Of a DNA stretch of 64,000 bases, positions 52,111 through 61,427 are shown piece after piece. Every line of letters begins with the position of its first letter. The first letter of the stretch is position 1. The stretch covers positions 1 through 64,000 of the forward strand of contig NZ_JAJGQH010000005.1 of assembly GCF_020783655.1 (NCBI RefSeq). The letters are read 5' to 3'. The stretch is from Xanthomonas melonis. GTDB taxonomy: Bacteria > Pseudomonadota > Gammaproteobacteria > Xanthomonadales > Xanthomonadaceae. The position numbers and the translations under genes were made by a program. The notes under the pieces were generated by a model that was not told the origin of the DNA, did no database searches, and saw only the letters and a program-made list of their open reading frames with translations.

Positions 52111-55032
52111 GTGGGGTCCTTGCACCACCAAAGCAGGTTGTCGGGCCGGCATGCACCGTCTGTGGCGGTGTGGTTGCTGGCCCTGTTTGCATGGGCCGAT
52201 CTGGCCGGCGCGCAAAGCCTCAGCATCCGCCGCTACGCGCACGATCAAGGCCTGCTCGGCCTGGCCGGCACCTGCCTGCTGCAGACCCGTGCCACGCTGC
52301 TGTGGGTCTGCACCGAGAGCGGGCTGTATCGCTACAACGGGCGCGTCTTCAAACAGGTGGAACTGGACGGCCTGCGCAACGAACCGATCAGCGCAATGAG
52401 CGAGTCGGCCGACGGCCAGTTGTGGGTCGCCGGCTTCCAGGCCCTGTTCGTCGGCACCGAGAACGGCTTTCGCAGGCTGGCCCCCGACGAGGCCGAACAC
52501 CTGCAGGAAGGCATGCTGCTCGCCAGCCCGGCATGGGGCACGGTGCTGGCCAACGGCGGAACGCTGGAACACCTGAGCCCGCGCGCCAACGGCCGCTGGC
52601 ACAGCGAGCCGCTGCTGGACACCGCCACGCGGGTGCGCGTGCCGGAACTGTCCAGGGTGATGAGCCTGTCGGTGGACGGCGACACCCTGTGGGCCGGTTG
52701 CGCGCGCAAGCTGTGCGCCATCGATGCGCAGCGCAGGGTGCAGGTCTACGGGCCCGAACAAGGCGTTCCGGAAGACCTCTGGTCCAGCGTGCTGCGCGAT
52801 CGCGAGGGTGGGCTGTGGGTGCGCGGCGCCGGGACGCTGCTCTACCGCGCTCCCGGCGCGCAACGCTTCAGCGTGCGCCCGGCGCCGCTGCTGGATGGCA
52901 GCACCGTCGGGCAACAGGCGCCGCTGGTGATGGATCGCCAGGGGCGCGTGCTGATGCGCCGCAACGATGGACTGGTGCGCTGGGAGGGCGGTCACTGGCG
53001 CAGTTTCGGCATCGCCAACGGCCTGCCGCCCGGCAGCAGCGACGCGATCGTGGTGGATCGCGACGGCGATGTCTGGATGACCGTGGACGGCGAAGGCCTG
53101 GTGCGCTGGGCCGGCTACGAATGGATCGAGAACTGGGACACCTCGCAGGGGATGCCGGCCGCCCCGACCTGGGCGATCGTGCGCGATGCGCACGGTGCGC
53201 TGGTGGTGGGAAACGAACATGGCAGCGGCCGCCAGGCGCATCCGGATGGCCGATTCGCCCCGGCCCTGCCGGATGCAGGTATCCAGGTCGTCGGCTTGGC
53301 GCGCAGCACCGATGGCAGTGTGTGGACGCTCAATTCGGCAGGTCACCTGCGCCGGCACTGGCCGGACGGCCGCAGTGCCGAGATCGGCAAGCTCCCGCGC
53401 ACCGGGCGACGCCTGCATCTCGATCGCCAGGGCCGGCTGTGGGTGCTGAGCGTCGGCGGCCTGTTCGTGATCGAACACCCCGAGCGTGGCGGCGCGCTGC
53501 AGCCGGTGTCCGAGCTGCCCAGCATCGCCTATACCGACATCCAGCACACCGCCGACGGCACGCTGTGGGTCTCCAGCGCCAACGGCCTGTTCCGGCTGCA
53601 GGGCGAGCGCTGGTCCAGGGTGCCGGTGCAGGTCAACGGCGGCGCGGCGGACCCATGGATCGGCAAATTCCATATCAGCGACAGCGGCGAGGTGTGGCTG
53701 GCGTTCTATCGGGCCGGCGTGTGGCATGGCGTGCTGAGCGACGGGCGACTGGATCTGCAGGCGATCAGCGATGAGGCCCTGGGCGATGTCGGCGTCTACC
53801 TGCTGCGCGGCGACAGCGTGGGCCGGGTCTGGGTCGGCCACGCGCGCGGCGTGGAGGTCTACAACGGGCAGCGCTGGGCGCATCTGTCGCAATCGCAGGG
53901 CCTGCTCTGGGACGACGTTTCCGAAGCCGCGTTCGCCGAAGACCCCGACGGCTCGATCTGGATCGGCACCGCCCGCGGCGTCAGTCATGTGCAGGATCCC
54001 GGGCGCCTGTTCGACCAGCGCCCGCCCAGCCTGCGCATCGACAGCGTCAGCCGCGGCGGCGTGCCGGTGCAGCGCGGCCAGTTGCTGGGCTGGAGCGACA
54101 AGCCGCTGCATATCGAACTGTCGACGATGGAGGTCTACGACGACCCCAGCCGGTTGTCGGTGCGCTACCGCCTGCTCGGCCTGCACGAGGAATGGATCCA
54201 GGGCACCGATCTGTCGATCGATCAACCGCCACTGCCGTCCGGGCATTTCCGCCTGCAGGTGCAGCTGTTCGACCGTTACCGGCGCACCGCCTCGCAAGTG
54301 GTCGACCTGCCGTTCGCGGTGGCGCCGCTGTGGTGGCGCAGCCCACCAGCGGTTGTGCTGTACGTGCTCATCGGTGGCGGCCTGTTGATCGGCCTGTGGC
54401 GCTGGCGGCACCGTCATCTGGTGGCGCGCGAGCGCATGCTGGCCGAGTTGGTGGCCGAGCGCACCTACCAGCTGGAACGCGAAAAGCGCGATCTGGAGAA
54501 TGCCCGCGCCGCGCTGGCGCTGAAGGCCAGCCACGACGCGCTGACCGGCCTGCTCAACCGTTCCGGCATCCTCGAGGCGATGGCCGACGCATTGCAGGCC
54601 TGCGCGGAGGCCGGTCAGCCGCTGGCGGTGGTGTTGATCGACCTGGATCACTTCAAGCAGATCAACGACGAGCACGGACACCTGGTCGGCGATGCGGTGC
54701 TGGCCAGGGTGGGGGCACGCCTGACCGCCTGCCTGCGCGATTCGGACAAGGTGGGCCGCTATGGCGGCGAAGAGCTGTTGCTGCTGCTGCCCGGCATGAA
54801 CCGCCAGGGCCAGCACCGCCTGCGCACCATCCACGAAGCGATCGGCGTGGCGCCGTACGAGGTAGGTGCCGCGCATCCGCTGCAGGTGACCTGCTCGATC
54901 GGGGTGGCGTGGTTCCGTCCCGGCGATACCACCGCCGCATTGCTGGCACGCGCGGACGAGGCGCTGTACCGGGCCAAGCACCACGGCCGCAACCGGATCG
55001 AACCGGAGGAACCCGACATTTCGGTGGCCTGA
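52111..55032 (+). CDS. two-component-propeller sensor diguanylate cyclase (second paralogue)
   Basis: This 973-residue protein has the same layout as its upstream neighbour: signal segment (about 13-32, ending AGAQS), periplasmic propeller repeats, a Y_Y_Y-like domain, one transmembrane helix near 744-765 and a GGDEF domain at about 805-965. The active site is GGEEL (885-889) with an RxxD site (RDSD) five residues upstream. The phrase KASHD-LTGLLNRxGIL is shared with the paralogue, so the two arose by tandem duplication. GTG 52111 is the likely start, since no in-frame ATG precedes the signal peptide. The next gene begins nine bases after its stop. Confidence 0.9.
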   Translation: MGSLHHQSRLSGRHAPSVAVWLLALFAWADLAGAQSLSIRRYAHDQGLLGLAGTCLLQTRATLLWVCTESGLYRYNGRVFKQVELDGLRNEPISAMSESADGQLWVAGFQALFVGTENGFRRLAPDEAEHLQEGMLLASPAWGTVLANGGTLEHLSPRANGRWHSEPLLDTATRVRVPELSRVMSLSVDGDTLWAGCARKLCAIDAQRRVQVYGPEQGVPEDLWSSVLRDREGGLWVRGAGTLLYRAPGAQRFSVRPAPLLDGSTVGQQAPLVMDRQGRVLMRRNDGLVRWEGGHWRSFGIANGLPPGSSDAIVVDRDGDVWMTVDGEGLVRWAGYEWIENWDTSQGMPAAPTWAIVRDAHGALVVGNEHGSGRQAHPDGRFAPALPDAGIQVVGLARSTDGSVWTLNSAGHLRRHWPDGRSAEIGKLPRTGRRLHLDRQGRLWVLSVGGLFVIEHPERGGALQPVSELPSIAYTDIQHTADGTLWVSSANGLFRLQGERWSRVPVQVNGGAADPWIGKFHISDSGEVWLAFYRAGVWHGVLSDGRLDLQAISDEALGDVGVYLLRGDSVGRVWVGHARGVEVYNGQRWAHLSQSQGLLWDDVSEAAFAEDPDGSIWIGTARGVSHVQDPGRLFDQRPPSLRIDSVSRGGVPVQRGQLLGWSDKPLHIELSTMEVYDDPSRLSVRYRLLGLHEEWIQGTDLSIDQPPLPSGHFRLQVQLFDRYRRTASQVVDLPFAVAPLWWRSPPAVVLYVLIGGGLLIGLWRWRHRHLVARERMLAELVAERTYQLEREKRDLENARAALALKASHDALTGLLNRSGILEAMADALQACAEAGQPLAVVLIDLDHFKQINDEHGHLVGDAVLARVGARLTACLRDSDKVGRYGGEELLLLLPGMNRQGQHRLRTIHEAIGVAPYEVGAAHPLQVTCSIGVAWFRPGDTTAALLARADEALYRAKHHGRNRIEPEEPDISVA

Positions 55033-55041
55033 GGCGCCGGC

Positions 55042-57216
55042 GTGACCACTGTCCGCGCTCAAGAACGCGCGCGGCGGGTCGCTAGCTCCTTGGGCAAGTG
55101 CGTTCTGTCGACGCCGGAACTGGATCGGGTGGTCGCTACCTACAACCTGGGCATGGTGCTGCTATCGCTGGTGGTGGCCATCCTGGCCTCCTACACCGCG
55201 CTGCAGATGGCCGCGCGCACGACTGCCAGTCGCGGCGGCATCGCTGCCGCGTGGCTGATCGGCGGCGCGATCGCGATGGGCATCGGCATCTGGTCGATGC
55301 ACTTCGTCGGCATGCTCGCCTACCGCCTGCCGATTCCGGTGGGCTACGACCTGGCCTTGACCGTCTACTCGATGCTGGCCGCGATTCTGGCCTCGGCATT
55401 CGCGCTGTGGCTCATCTCGCGACCGAATCTGCCCTGGCTGCGCCTGTGCATGGGGGCGGTGCTGATGGGGCTGGGCATCGCGGTGATGCATTACATGGGC
55501 ATGAGCACGATGCGCATGGTGCCCGCCATCAGCTACGACCCGCTGCTGTTCGGCCTTTCCATCGCGATCGCCATCGGCGCCTGTGCCGCCGCGCTGTGGA
55601 TCGCGTTCCGGCTGCGCCACGATGGCCGCCGACACAGCCTGCGCCTGATCGCGGCAGTGGTGATGGGAGTGGCGATCGTCGGCATGCATTACACCGGCAT
55701 GGCTGCGGCGCGCTTCGCGCCCGGCAGCATTTGCGGTGCGGCATCGGAGATGCACCTGCCGCTCTCGTGGCTGGCCGCAGTGGTGGTGCTGGTCACGCTG
55801 GCCTTGCTGATGCTCGCACTGGTGATTTCGGTGCTGTCGCGGCGCTTCCAGCAACGCACCGACGTGCTGGCGCAATCGCTGGCGCGCGCCAATGCCGATC
55901 TGGCCCTGGCCGCCCTGCACGATCCACTCACCCGTCTGCCCAACCGCGTCTTGCTGCACGAGCATGTGCTGCAGAACATCGAACGCGCGCAGCGCGATGG
56001 GCAGCGGTTTGCGGTGATGCTGATCAACCTGGACGGCTTCAAGGTGGTCAACGACGGCTACGGCCATCAGTTCGGCGACCGCTTGCTGGTGGCGGTGGCC
56101 GGGCGTCTGGCCACGTTCCGCGACGCGCATGCCAGCCTGGCGCGGCTGGGCGCGGATGAATTCGTGCTGGTGGCCGACATCGCCGACCCGGAAGACGCTG
56201 CTGCCATTGCCGCACAGTTGCTGCAGGCGCTGGCAGCGCCCTTCCTGGTCGGCGAGCGCGAGCTGCGTCTGAGTAGCAGTATCGGGATCGCGCTGTACCC
56301 GGAGGATGCGGGCAGCGAACACCAGCTGATGAGCCACGCCGATGCCGCGATGGGTCACGCCAAACAGGCTGGCCGCAACCGCTACAGCTTCTTCGAACGC
56401 TCCATGACCGGCACCACCGGCGAGCGCCTGCAATTGCTGCAGGAGCTGCCACGCGCGCTGGAGTCGGGCCAGTTCGTCCTGCATTACCAACCAAAGTACT
56501 GCGCCGAGGACGGCCGCCCGCTCGGTGCCGAGGCGCTGGTTCGCTGGCAGCACCCCGAACGCGGCCTGGTGCCACCGGACAGCTTCATTCCGCTGGCCGA
56601 ACGCAGCGGCATGATCGGTGCGCTGGGCAGTTGGGTCCTGCAACAGGCCTGCCGGCAGATGCGGGAGTGGCGCGACGCCGGCCATGGCGACTGGCGCGTT
56701 GCGGTGAACCTGTCGGCCACCCAGCTCGCCTCGCCCAGCCTGCTGGACGAAGTGGCGACCACGCTGGGCAGCCATGCCATCGCCCCTGGCCAGCTCACCC
56801 TGGAAATCACCGAGACCATGGCCATGCGCGATGCCGAGGCTTGCCTGCACACCCTGGGCCAGCTCAACGCGCTGGGCGTGCGCATCGCCATCGACGACTT
56901 CGGCACCGGCTATTCCAACCTGCTGTACCTGCGCCGGCTGCCCGCGCACGAGCTGAAGATCGACCGCAGCTTCGTGCAGGCCATGGACAACGGCGCCGAG
57001 GACATCGCCATCGTTGCCGCAGTGGTGGCGCTGGCTCACACCATGCGCCTGCAGGTGGTGGCCGAGGGCGTGGAAACCCCGGCCCAGCGCAACACGCTCG
57101 AACGCCTGGGCTGCGACCAGCTGCAGGGCTATCTGCTGGGCCGGCCGATGCCCGCCGAACAGTTCATCGCCCTGGTCCTCGCCCAACGCGACGGCCCAAC
57201 ACGCCTGGCCAGCTGA
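55042..57216 (+). CDS. MHYT-GGDEF-EAL c-di-GMP enzyme
   Basis: This 724-residue membrane protein has an N-terminal seven-helix MHYT sensor (about 30-265) with motifs MHFVGM, MHYMGM and MHYTGM, thought to bind metal and sense a diatomic gas or redox state. A GGDEF domain follows with the degenerate site GADEF (370-374), then an EAL domain with EALVR (497-501), LEITET, IDDFGTGYS and AEGVET all intact. It probably degrades c-di-GMP, with the GGDEF half regulatory. It starts at GTG 55042, nine bases after the second cyclase, so synthesis and degradation genes are co-transcribed. Confidence 0.92.
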   Translation: MTTVRAQERARRVASSLGKCVLSTPELDRVVATYNLGMVLLSLVVAILASYTALQMAARTTASRGGIAAAWLIGGAIAMGIGIWSMHFVGMLAYRLPIPVGYDLALTVYSMLAAILASAFALWLISRPNLPWLRLCMGAVLMGLGIAVMHYMGMSTMRMVPAISYDPLLFGLSIAIAIGACAAALWIAFRLRHDGRRHSLRLIAAVVMGVAIVGMHYTGMAAARFAPGSICGAASEMHLPLSWLAAVVVLVTLALLMLALVISVLSRRFQQRTDVLAQSLARANADLALAALHDPLTRLPNRVLLHEHVLQNIERAQRDGQRFAVMLINLDGFKVVNDGYGHQFGDRLLVAVAGRLATFRDAHASLARLGADEFVLVADIADPEDAAAIAAQLLQALAAPFLVGERELRLSSSIGIALYPEDAGSEHQLMSHADAAMGHAKQAGRNRYSFFERSMTGTTGERLQLLQELPRALESGQFVLHYQPKYCAEDGRPLGAEALVRWQHPERGLVPPDSFIPLAERSGMIGALGSWVLQQACRQMREWRDAGHGDWRVAVNLSATQLASPSLLDEVATTLGSHAIAPGQLTLEITETMAMRDAEACLHTLGQLNALGVRIAIDDFGTGYSNLLYLRRLPAHELKIDRSFVQAMDNGAEDIAIVAAVVALAHTMRLQVVAEGVETPAQRNTLERLGCDQLQGYLLGRPMPAEQFIALVLAQRDGPTRLAS

Positions 57217-57338
57217 GCCAGGCCCCAAGGCGCCACGCGCCGAGCACGACGCGGCATCGTCCATTCGGCCCGTCAGCCGCATCCCGATCAGCCCGCAGCC
57301 CACCGCTCTTACAAATCCCGACTCCCGAATCCCGCCTC

Positions 57339-57354
57339 TGGAACACCGCTTGCA
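57339..57354 (+). promoter_or_regulatory. sigma-54 promoter of the flhB unit
   Basis: TGGAACACCGCTTGCA has GG (57340-57341) and GC (57352-57353) ten bases apart; the -24 half is GGAAC rather than GGCAC. A G-rich heptamer block (57308-57335) ends directly upstream. Transcription is predicted to start about 22 bases before flhB. Confidence 0.82.
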
Positions 57355-57386
57355 TCAGCCCAGGCTGATCCCCCACCGGCATCTCC

Positions 57387-58517
57387 ATGTCCGAGTCCGA
57401 AGACGGCGGCGAGCGTACAGAGCTTCCCACCGAAAAACGCCTTCGCGAGGCCCGCGAGCAGGGCAACATCCCGCAATCGCGGGAGTTGTCCACTGCCGCG
57501 GTGTTCGGCGCCGGCGTGTTCGGCCTGATGGCGCTGGCCGGCGGCATCGGCGATGGCGCGGCGGTGTGGATGAAGTCCGCGCTCAGCCCGGATCCGAAGA
57601 TGCGCGAAAACCCGATGGCGCTGTTCGGCCATTTCGGCGACCTGCTGCTGCAGTTGCTGTGGGTGATGGTGCCGCTGATCGGCATCTGCCTGCTGGCCGG
57701 GCTGGCCGGCCCGCTGCTGATGAGCGGCCTGCATTTTTCCGGTAAGGCGCTGATGCCCGACCTCAACAAGCTCAACCCGATGAACGGGGTCAAGCGCATG
57801 TGGGGCAGCCACAGCCTGGCCGAGCTGGTCAAGTCGGTGCTGCGCCTGCTGTTCGTCGGCCTGGCGGCGTGGCTGTGCATCTCCAGGAGCCTGCACGGCC
57901 TGCGCGCACTGGTGAACCAGCCGCTGGAGCAGGCGGTGGGCAACGGCCTGGACTTCACCAAGAGCCTGCTGTTCTACACCGCCGGCGCGCTGGTGCTGCT
58001 GGCCGCGATCGATGCGCCGTACCAGAAGTGGAACTGGATGCGGAAGCTGAAGATGACGCGCGAGGAGATCAAGCGCGAGATGAAGGAAAGCGAGGGTAGC
58101 CCGGAAGTGAAGGGCCGCATTCGCCAGATGCAGATGCAGATGTCGCAGCGCCAGATGATGGAAGCGGTGCCCAAGGCGGACGTGGTGCTGATGAACCCGA
58201 CCCACTACGCGGTGGCGCTCAAGTACGAGGGCGGCAAGATGCGTGCGCCGATCGTGGTGGCCAAGGGCGTGGACGAAATGGCCTTCCGCATCCGCGAAAC
58301 CGGCGAACAGCACCGGGTGGCCATCGTCACCGCCCCGCCTTTGGCACGCGCCTTGTATAGGGAAGCCCAAATCGGCAAGGAAATTCCCGTGAGACTCTAT
58401 TCGGTCGTGGCCCAGGTGCTCTCCTACGTCTACCAGCTGCGCGGGTGGAACGGCGGCCCGATGCCGGAATTGCCGTCGCTGGAGGTGGATGAGTTCGGCA
58501 AGGGAGCGACCCCATGA
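57387..58517 (+). CDS. flhB: export specificity switch protein FlhB
   Basis: FlhB is the export-gate component that switches substrate class after self-cleavage. The 376-residue protein begins with the family signature GERTELPTEKRLREAREQGN (about 9-28). It has four membrane segments and the autocleavage site NPTH in MNPTHYAVALKYEGG near residue 270. Length is typical. It overlaps flhA by four bases. Confidence 0.97.
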   Translation: MSESEDGGERTELPTEKRLREAREQGNIPQSRELSTAAVFGAGVFGLMALAGGIGDGAAVWMKSALSPDPKMRENPMALFGHFGDLLLQLLWVMVPLIGICLLAGLAGPLLMSGLHFSGKALMPDLNKLNPMNGVKRMWGSHSLAELVKSVLRLLFVGLAAWLCISRSLHGLRALVNQPLEQAVGNGLDFTKSLLFYTAGALVLLAAIDAPYQKWNWMRKLKMTREEIKREMKESEGSPEVKGRIRQMQMQMSQRQMMEAVPKADVVLMNPTHYAVALKYEGGKMRAPIVVAKGVDEMAFRIRETGEQHRVAIVTAPPLARALYREAQIGKEIPVRLYSVVAQVLSYVYQLRGWNGGPMPELPSLEVDEFGKGATP

Positions 58518-60607
58518 GCGCCCAGCCCGTCCCGATGAACGCCCGCCGCATCATGGAGTTGCTGCGCAACGGCCTGGGTGCGCCGCTGGCCCTGATGGCC
58601 ATGCTGGCCATGCTGATGGTGCCGCTGGCGGCCCCGGTGCTGGATGCGCTGTTCACCTTCAACATCGCCATCTCGCTGATGGTGCTGCTGGCGGTGGTGT
58701 ACGTGCAGCGTCCGCTGGAATTCACCATTTTCCCCATCGTGCTGCTGATGACCACGATGCTGCGGCTGGCGCTGAATGTCGCCTCCAGCCGCGTGATCCT
58801 GATCAACGGCCAGGACGGCCACGCCGCCGCCGGCAAGGTGATCGAGGCGTTCGGCCAGTTCGTGATCGGCGGCAACTACGCCGTGGGTATCGTGGTGTTC
58901 GCGATCCTGACCATCATCAACTTCGTGGTCATCACCAAGGGTGCCGGGCGCGTGTCGGAAGTGACCGCCCGCTTCATCCTGGACGCCATGCCCGGCAAGC
59001 AGATGGCCATCGACGCCGACCTCAACGCCGGTTTGCTGACGCGCGAGGAAGCCAAGGCCCGCCGCGAGGAAGTGCGCGAGGAAGCCGACTTCTACGGCGC
59101 GATGGACGGTGCCAACAAGTTCATCCGCGGCGACGCCATCGCCGCCATCCTGATCCTGTTCATCAACCTGGTCGGCGGCATGGCCGTGGGCATGCTCCAG
59201 CACGGCATGTCGTTCGTGGATGCGGCTTCGACCTACACCCTGCTGTCGATCGGCGACGGCCTGGTGGCGCAGCTGCCGGCACTGCTGGTGTCGTCCTCGG
59301 TCGCCTTGCTGGTGACCCGCGCCTCGCGTGCGCAGGACATGCGCGGGGCGATGATCGGCCAGGTGTTCGGCCAGCATCGCGCCCTGGCCGTGGCTGCGGC
59401 CATCCTGGGCCTGGTCGGCCTGGTGCCGGGCATGCCCAACGTCGCGTTTTTGACACTGGGCCTGATCCTGGGTGTGATCGCCTGGAAACTGTACAAGCGC
59501 AGCCTGGTCGCGCCCGCCGCCGGCGATGCGGCCAGCGACCCGCAGGCGTCAGCCACTGCCGCCACCGCCCAGGCCAGCGCCGAGCTGAGCTGGGACGAAC
59601 TGCGCCCGATCGACCCGCTGGGCCTGGAAGTGGGCTACCGGCTGATCCCGCTGGTGGACAAGCACCAGGGCGGCGAATTGATGGCACGCATCAAGGGCGT
59701 GCGCCGCAAGCTCACCCAGGACATCGGTTTCCTGGTCCCGCCCGTGCATATCCGCGACAACCTGGAGCTGTCGGCCAATGCCTACCGGCTGCTGGTGCAC
59801 GGCGTCCCGGTCGCCACCGCCGAAATCCATCCCGACCGCGAGCTGGCGCTGGACCCGGGCGGCGCGCTCGGCCAGCTGGACGGCATTCCCGGCAAGGACC
59901 CGGCGTTCGGCCTGGACGCCACCTGGATCCAGCCGCATCAGCGTGCCTATGCCGAATCCATGGGCTATACGGTGGTGGATCCGGCGACCGTGGTCGCCAC
60001 CCACCTGTCGCACCTGATCCGCGAGCACGCCCCGGAACTGCTCGGCCACGAGGAAGTCCAGCAGCTGCTGGCCACCCTGGGCAAGACCGCGCCGAAGATG
60101 GTCGAAGACCTCACCCCCAAGGCATTGCCGCTGTCGGTGGTGGTGCGGGTGCTGCAGAACCTGCTGATCGAGCGCATTCCGGTACGCCAGCTGCGCAAGA
60201 TCGTCGAAGCGCTGGTCGAGCACGCCCCGCACAGCCAGGACCCAGCCACCCTCACCGCCGCGGTGCGTACCTCGCTGGGCCGCTTCATCGTGCAGGAAAT
60301 CGCCGGCATGTCGGCCGAGCTGCCGGTGTTCACCCTTGCCCCGCAGCTGGAGCGCGTGCTGCAGGAATCCACCCATGGCAACGGCGTGGCGCTGGAACCC
60401 GGCCTGGCCGAGCGCCTGCACCAGAGCCTGGCCGATTGCGTGGGCAAACAGGAAGCCCGCAACGAACCGGCGGTGGTCCTGGTGCCCGGCCAGGTCCGCG
60501 CCGCCCTCGCCCGCCTGGTCCGCCACAGCGTCCCGTCCCTGTCGGTGCTGGCGTACAGCGAAGTGCCCGAAGACAAGCGTTTGAAGCTGGTCGGCACGAT
60601 CAGCTAA
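58514..60607 (+). CDS. flhA: flagellar export gate protein FlhA
   Basis: FlhA is the large export-gate protein whose cytoplasmic nonamer binds chaperone-substrate complexes. The 697-residue protein has about eight membrane segments in the first 310 residues and the FHIPEP-family block (RFILDAMPGKQMAIDADLNA, about 155-174). A variable linker follows, then the cytoplasmic FlhA-C domain. Length is usual. The flhBA pair is followed by tandem repeats rather than by flhF directly. Confidence 0.97.
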   Translation: MSAQPVPMNARRIMELLRNGLGAPLALMAMLAMLMVPLAAPVLDALFTFNIAISLMVLLAVVYVQRPLEFTIFPIVLLMTTMLRLALNVASSRVILINGQDGHAAAGKVIEAFGQFVIGGNYAVGIVVFAILTIINFVVITKGAGRVSEVTARFILDAMPGKQMAIDADLNAGLLTREEAKARREEVREEADFYGAMDGANKFIRGDAIAAILILFINLVGGMAVGMLQHGMSFVDAASTYTLLSIGDGLVAQLPALLVSSSVALLVTRASRAQDMRGAMIGQVFGQHRALAVAAAILGLVGLVPGMPNVAFLTLGLILGVIAWKLYKRSLVAPAAGDAASDPQASATAATAQASAELSWDELRPIDPLGLEVGYRLIPLVDKHQGGELMARIKGVRRKLTQDIGFLVPPVHIRDNLELSANAYRLLVHGVPVATAEIHPDRELALDPGGALGQLDGIPGKDPAFGLDATWIQPHQRAYAESMGYTVVDPATVVATHLSHLIREHAPELLGHEEVQQLLATLGKTAPKMVEDLTPKALPLSVVVRVLQNLLIERIPVRQLRKIVEALVEHAPHSQDPATLTAAVRTSLGRFIVQEIAGMSAELPVFTLAPQLERVLQESTHGNGVALEPGLAERLHQSLADCVGKQEARNEPAVVLVPGQVRAALARLVRHSVPSLSVLAYSEVPEDKRLKLVGTIS

Positions 60608-60616
60608 GGCCAACGC

Positions 60617-61190
60617 CCCTCATCTGGCGCTATGCGCCACCTTCTCCCGCCCGCGGGAGAAGGCAACGGATTGCCAGCGCTGCAGCGGCGTTGCGCCAAT
60701 GCAGCAGCAGCGCCGAGCCAATGCCTCCCTTTCCCCCGCCCGCGGGGGAAGGTGCCCGAAGGGCGGATGGGGGCAGCAGTCGGGCGATGTTCCCGCGGGT
60801 AGGACTCACACCGCACCGCCCCCCTCATCCGGCGCTGCGCGCCACCTTCTCCCGACTGCGGGAGAAGGCAACGGATTGCCAGCGCTGCAGCGGCGTTGCG
60901 CCAATGCAGCAGCAGCGCCGAGCCAACGCCTCCCTTCCCCCGCCCGCGGGGGAAGGTGCCCGAAGGGCGGATGGGGGCAGCACTCTAGCGATTTTTCTGC
61001 AGGCGAGACTCGCACCGCACCAACGCCCCTCATCCGGCGCTGCGCGCCACCTTCTCCCGCCCGCGGGAGAAGGCAACGGATTGCCAGCGCTGCAGCGGCG
61101 TTGCGCCAATGCACTAGCAGCGCCAGGCCAACGCCTCCCTTCCCCCGCCCGCGGGGGAAGGTGCCCGAAGGGCGGATGGGGGGCAGCAGC
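60617..61190. repeat. 205-bp tandem repeat between flhA and flhF
   Basis: Three copies of one unit begin near 60617, 60822 and 61027, exactly 205 bases apart; the third is cut after about 164 bases. Each unit contains GCGCCACCTTCTCCC..GGGAGAAGG, a conserved spacer (GGATTGCCAGCGCTGCAGCG), and CCCCGCCCGCGGGGGAAGG with GGGCGGATGGGGG. The outer parts are the paired palindromes also seen before fliE; the spacer differs. The strong hairpins follow the flhA stop and may end transcription. No gene is credible between 60608 and 61427. Confidence 0.92.
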
Positions 61191-61251
61191 AGGGGCAGCC
61201 GCCGCACGCGCAACCCTCCTGATCGAGCGCCAGAAATCCAGCACTGCGGTT

Positions 61252-61267
61252 TTGGCACACCGCATGC
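61252..61267 (+). promoter_or_regulatory. sigma-54 promoter of the flhF unit
   Basis: TGGCACACCGCATGCA has GG (61253-61254) and GC (61265-61266) ten bases apart. The predicted start is near 61278, leaving an unusually long leader of about 150 bases before flhF, in which I see no small gene. Confidence 0.83.
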
Positions 61268-61427
61268 ATTAGCTCTGCCGAGACCGCAGCCAGCACCACC
61301 GCTGCGGGGCGGATGGCAGGACTTGGAACTACGAACGGGACAGGCAACTCATGACGCTGGCGACACACCCACATTCATCGCGCACCCGTCCGGCGTCCGG
61401 CGGGTCCCGTTCCTGGAGGCAGGTGGC

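Noticed and set aside
60617-61190. CRISPR array
   Set aside because: The period is 205 bases with long palindromes and nearly identical spacers, and there are no cas genes; this is a tandem repeat, not a CRISPR.
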